Below, piece by piece: positions 7,546 to 8,087 of a stretch of DNA of 8,087 nucleotides. Within the stretch, counting starts at the first letter, position 1. Each line of letters starts with the position of its first letter. Source of the DNA: T1SED10-198M sp003554345 [NCBI: Candidatus Sumerlaeota bacterium]. Its GTDB lineage: Bacteria > Sumerlaeota > T1SED10-198M. Made by a program: the position numbers and the translations under genes. A model generated the notes under the pieces. It saw only the letters and a program-made list of their open reading frames with translations. It did no database searches and was not told the DNA's origin. The stretch is from positions 1-8,087 of the forward strand of contig PWGE01000351.1 of the NCBI GenBank assembly GCA_003554345.1, written 5' to 3'.

Positions 7546-7689
7546 ATAGTCCTTCTTTGTTTATGTAATTCTTTTTCAACCATTACATGTTTTGTTGTTC
7601 AGTTGAATAAAAGAAAAAATGCTTTTTTTTCTGACTATAAGAACGTCTTTTTTTGTCAGGCGGTCAATATTTTACAGGAATTTGATGAT

Positions 7690-7869
7690 ATGTCGTTAAA
7701 AATTTCCGAATTTGTATTTTTTTGTTGTATATTACATAATAAAGGGGATTATTCTCTTAATGAATTATCGGAAAAATATTCTATGAAAACCTTTTTTTTG
7801 AGGCATGCAATTATTCAGCTTGAGCAGGGTTATGAACCTGCTCTCTCAATAAAGATTCATTATTCATGA
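7690..7869 (+). CDS. Short Rrf2-like winged-helix fragment (tentative)
   Basis: A 59-residue frame whose start MSLKIS and helix pattern resemble the N-terminus of Rrf2-family transcription regulators. A hydrophobic first helix (EFVFFCCILHNKG) leads to SLNELSEKYSM and then KTFFLRHAIIQLEQGY. The last two match the Rrf2 pattern of a LxxIAxxxxIS helix followed by xxYLxxILxxLxxxG. Rrf2 proteins are usually about 130-160 residues and continue into a wing and effector region, often with three cysteines; here the frame stops straight after the recognition-like helix. AGGAA lies 9 nt before the ATG. The same frame is open from 7543, but the extra 49 residues look non-coding. It may be a truncated or decayed regulator, a small DNA-binding protein, or chance. 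The resemblance is judged by eye only. Confidence 0.33.
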   Translation: MSLKISEFVFFCCILHNKGDYSLNELSEKYSMKTFFLRHAIIQLEQGYEPALSIKIHYS

Positions 7870-7952
7870 AGAATGATCCGGGTTTAAGGTCAGAGAAGTG
7901 TATAAAAGAACGGATAAATATCCGGCAAAATCAGCCTGTTATCGATCTGTAA
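7866..7952 (+). CDS. Possible 28-codon small frame overlapping the previous one
   Basis: The ATG at 7866 overlaps the stop codon of the 7690-7869 frame in an ATGA junction, typical of coupled genes. The product would begin MKNDPGLRSEKCIKERIN and end PVIDL; it is hydrophilic with balanced charge. No separate ribosome binding site is evident and I do not recognise the sequence. It could equally be a remnant of a longer gene read through a frameshift. Confidence 0.2.
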   Translation: MKNDPGLRSEKCIKERINIRQNQPVIDL

Positions 7953-7986
7953 AACCATTGAATTGGTACATACCCTGTTTTGACAG

Positions 7987-8058
7987 GTGGAAAAGACATG
8001 TACTCAAAAATATGTTGATGAAGAGTTTTCTCTTAAAAAGGAGGCTCGCCGCCGGTAA
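7987..8058 (+). CDS. Possible 23-codon leader frame
   Basis: Begins with GTG and ends TAA at 8056-8058, overlapping the following ATG as TAATG. The product ends YVDEEFSLKKEARRR, a charged sequence that looks more protein-like than random. Its ribosome binding site is poor: only AGG at 7985-7987, too close to the start. It may be a leader peptide, a gene remnant or chance. Confidence 0.17.
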   Translation: MEKTCTQKYVDEEFSLKKEARRR

Positions 8059-8087
8059 TGTCTACCGTCTTGAACCTGTATTTTAGA
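8058..8087 (+). CDS. Possible start of a gene running off the window
   Basis: The ATG at 8058 follows AAAAAGGAGG (8034-8043 region) with a long spacing of about 13-14 nt and overlaps the preceding stop as TAATG. Only ten codons, beginning MSTVLNLYF, are visible, so no function can be assigned. The strong purine-rich site is the main support; the spacing argues against it. Confidence 0.22.
   Translation, partial: MSTVLNLYFR

Larger units (their letters stand above)
7338..8087. other. AT-rich, weakly coding region
   Basis: From about 7380 to 7900 the DNA is visibly more AT-rich than the flanking genes and has several runs of eight or more T residues (near 7410, 7622 and 7792). No long reading frame with normal codon use crosses it. 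It holds an operator-like dyad (7522-7545), a small HTH-like frame (7690-7869), hairpins at 7631-7659 and 7822-7843, and a chain of short overlapping frames running to the right edge. It could be a decayed gene, the leader of an operon beyond the window, or both. Confidence 0.5.

Noticed and set aside
7822-7843. Hairpin GAGCAGG/CCTGCTC as a terminator
   Set aside because: No T-run follows on either strand, and it lies inside the tentative HTH-like frame.
7898-8086. 62-codon rightward frame from a GTG at 7898
   Set aside because: The ribosome binding site is weak, and the product is rich in Trp, Cys and Arg with no family pattern. It competes with the more protein-like frames in the other phases.
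1-8087. CRISPR array, tRNA, rRNA or transposase
   Set aside because: No regularly spaced direct repeats, cloverleaf, rRNA-like sequence or transposase motifs were seen on either strand.

Overview
This window carries four well-supported protein genes in two transcription units, plus two long spacers. The likely source is an anaerobic, low-to-moderate-GC Gram-positive bacterium of the Clostridia type. This is inferred from strong AGGAGG-type ribosome binding sites, a SpoIID/LytB-family protein, a K+-dependent membrane pyrophosphatase and an OFA-family carboxylate transporter. No marker gene in the window allows a firmer placement.

Left part (1-2190): a single rightward gene, hppA, encodes an ion-pumping membrane pyrophosphatase. 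It has its own Shine-Dalgarno sequence and is closed by a perfect 10-bp hairpin terminator, so it ends as its own unit.

Spacer 1 (2191-2628): I see no convincing gene. It holds a diverged long inverted repeat whose arms carry degenerate AGGAT-type motifs, a second composite hairpin and a small GC-rich patch. The spacer ends at the terminator of the leftward cluster (2629-2672).

Middle (2701-7324, all leftward, transcribed from right to left): an OFA-family major facilitator transporter, then after 77 bp a SpoIID/LytB-domain protein with an unusual six-cysteine C-terminal tail, then a two-domain family 2 glycosyltransferase. The last two are tightly linked. The glycosyltransferase ribosome binding site lies inside the final codons of the SpoIID-like gene and only 5 bp separate the two reading frames. 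A pair combining peptidoglycan-active and sugar-transfer functions suggests cell-surface or spore-envelope work, but this is inference. A candidate extended -10 promoter lies before the SpoIID-like gene, so the pair may be transcribed separately from the transporter.

Right part (7325-8087): AT-rich, with long T tracts and weak coding signal. It contains a perfect 8-bp dyad resembling an operator, a short open frame resembling the start of an Rrf2-type winged helix-turn-helix domain, and a chain of very short frames joined by ATGA and TAATG junctions that leads off the window edge. These calls are tentative. The stretch may be a decayed regulator gene or the leader of an operon lying outside the window.
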